DNA from: Desmodesmus armatus
Taxonomy: Eukaryota; Chlorophyta; Chlorophyceae; Sphaeropleales; Scenedesmaceae
Assembly: GCA_007449985.2 (NCBI GenBank)
Contig: VIIQ02000157.1
Location: forward strand, 124,001-188,000
DNA: 64,000 nt
Reading direction: 5' to 3'
The notes below the pieces were generated by a model. It was not told the DNA's origin, made no database searches, and worked only from the letters and a program-made list of their open reading frames with translations. Shown here piece after piece: positions 63,001-64,000 of this stretch (the first letter of the stretch is position 1; the number at the start of each line of letters is the position of its first letter). The translations under genes and the position numbers were made by a program.

Positions 63001-63050
63001 GCAGCAGGCGCAGAAGGCTGGAAGAAATTGAATTGGAAGGCTTCCTGCAT
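60038..63050 (-). CDS. METTL18: METTL18-type protein histidine methyltransferase
   Basis: SAM-dependent methyltransferase of the METTL18/HPM1 group, which methylates a histidine of ribosomal protein uL3 in yeast and human. Nine exons (minus): 63050-62922, 62841-62788, 62473-62389, 62238-62135, 61848-61765, 61536-61428, 61149-61022, 60717-60595, 60124-60038; 903 nt, 300 residues, all phases agree. Key blocks: YEGGFKLWEGAIDL, SAM-binding VLELGCGHGLPGI, VHFQDFNQQVI.LTLPNV (the family's HFQDYN..V...T.PNV), YYSGDW, YDIILTAETIYN, and AAKSFYFGVGG near the C-terminus. The ATG at 63050 is the first in-frame ATG, giving MQEAFQFNFFQP. Length fits the family. uL3 as target is by analogy only. Confidence 0.9.
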
Positions 63051-63354
63051 TTCCAATTCTGTTCTGATCAAGGACCACTGCTGCTGCCAGGTCAAGGCAG
63101 CTTGCGTCCCGTGGAGATGACTAGCAACTGTGGTGGAAAGTGAAATTGCTTCTCTGACAATCAGAGTCGGAAATTAGTCCAATGTCATATTCCGGTACTT
63201 GATCGCCGGGCTGTCTCCCACTCCCTACCTAATATGACCTGACACGCAAACGCCTTCTCCACCTTTACGCAAATCATACTTGCTGTGCCTGCATCCGCAG
63301 CACATTCATCAGAACTCCGCCGCAACCAAACCGTTCCCCACTTCAGCGTTCAGC
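63051..63354. promoter_or_regulatory. Divergent intergenic region, probable shared promoter
   Basis: 304 bp between the starts of METTL18 (-) and the CBS-domain gene (+). No specific element recognised. Confidence 0.4.
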
Positions 63355-64000
63355 ATGGCTGCATTCGCAGGCGCAAAAGACTTCCTGGCTCAGCAGCACC
63401 TGGCTCCTCTGCTGAGCCAGGTGCAGCAGAACCTGGTGTCACTGAACAAGTGGGATACCGTCGGGAAGGCGCTCCAGGCAAGTGCACAGGGTGTCGTGGG
63501 GCTTGTGTCGCAAGTCACAGTGCTCACACTCAATCAGATATGCATGATCAAATGATGCCGCTGATCACAAGGGCAGCAGCACCATCCACTCCACAACAGC
63601 AGTTGGTTTGAGCTGCTGTGCTGATCCTGTTGCGTGTGCTCAGGTGCTGGGCACCACCAACGTGCTGAGCGCTCCCGTCCTGGACGAGGATGGCGAGTAC
63701 TTTGGCTGCCTGTCTGTCAACGACCTGCTCAAGTCCCTGTACACACGTGAGTAGCAGGGTTCCCCCAGCCGGCTGCCCTGTTCATCTGGCAACACTTCCT
63801 GCGAGCATTCACACGTACCCCAACGTCAGACGCTTTGCATCTGGCTGCTCCAAAGTCTTCCTGACATGATCAGGCTGTTGTCCCTGCAATCTTACAGCCA
63901 TGCAGTCCTTGAACCCCCAGTTCAAAGACCAGCTGTCGCCTACTGGCAGCAGTAGGCAGATGTGGGGGTTTATCTTCCTCAGTGATGCATGTACTGAAGC
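63355..64000 (+). CDS. CBS-domain protein, N-terminal part
   Basis: Exons 63355-63477 and 63644-63746, then a third from 63898 that reaches or is cut by the window edge. Exon 1 encodes MAAFAGAKDFLAQQHLAPLL and ends KWDTVGKALQ. Exon 2 continues VLGTTNVLSAPVLDEDGEYF and GCLSVNDLLKSLYT, a typical first CBS motif (saPV-de-g...G..s..Dll), which usually binds adenosyl ligands. Intron 1 begins with GC (GCAAGT) instead of GT. Exon 3 begins PMQSLNPQFKDQLSP. Without the rest it cannot be told whether this is an AMPK-gamma-like or a stand-alone CBS protein. Confidence 0.7.

Overview
The window looks like nuclear DNA of a green alga (Chlorophyta, probably a chlorophycean). Genes are cut into many short GT-AG exons with compact introns. 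Coding exons are GC-rich with long Ala, Gln and Ser tracts. Plant-type CCCTAAA telomere-like motifs occur internally. One gene fuses adenylate kinase, guanylate kinase and a DPY-30 docking motif, a combination otherwise known from algal flagella. I assembled exons by hand from splice sites, reading-frame phase and recalled family conservation; no search was run.

Layout. 1-3395 (+): 3' end of the nuclear export receptor CSE1/exportin-2. 4568-9123 (-): ten-exon gene for an unnamed bestrophin-like membrane protein. 9429-10797 (+): RNase H2 subunit C. 11269-18897 (+): Helitron-type Rep/helicase transposon gene, spliced and cut off inside the helicase. 19348-21082, 22367-24176 and 30578-32320 (+): three paralogous F-box/leucine-rich genes. 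Between the last two lie an uncertain ORF (25199-25783, +) and an Ala-rich nuclear-type gene (26997-29905, -). 32640-33836: a 1.2-kb foldback structure made of 93-bp repeats in inverted orientation around a long palindrome with telomere-like motifs. 33837-36951: no gene seen. 36952-42360 (-): DGAT2-type acyltransferase with an extra polytopic N-terminus. 42890-49013 (-): adenylate kinase/guanylate kinase/DPY-30 fusion. 49472-58417 (+): spliceosomal DEAD-box helicase PRP5/DDX46. 60038-63050 (-): METTL18-type protein histidine methyltransferase. 63355-end (+): start of a CBS-domain protein.

How it fits together. Several pairs are head-to-head with 300-670 bp between start codons (9123/9429, 29905/30578, 49013/49472, 63050/63355), suggesting shared promoters. 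CSE1, RNASEH2C, PRP5 and METTL18 are single-copy housekeeping functions. The middle (11-34 kb) is the accessory part, with the transposon, duplicated F-box genes and repeats.

Three genes need a one-base correction in or next to a short C or G run to stay in frame. This is most simply read as assembly error. The most unusual signals are: degenerate copies of exon ends lying in the intron next to the parent exon, seen six times in three genes; a 154-nt near-perfect hairpin in an intron of the kinase fusion; the foldback structure; and the two unusual domain architectures (AK-GMK-DPY30 and polytopic DGAT2).
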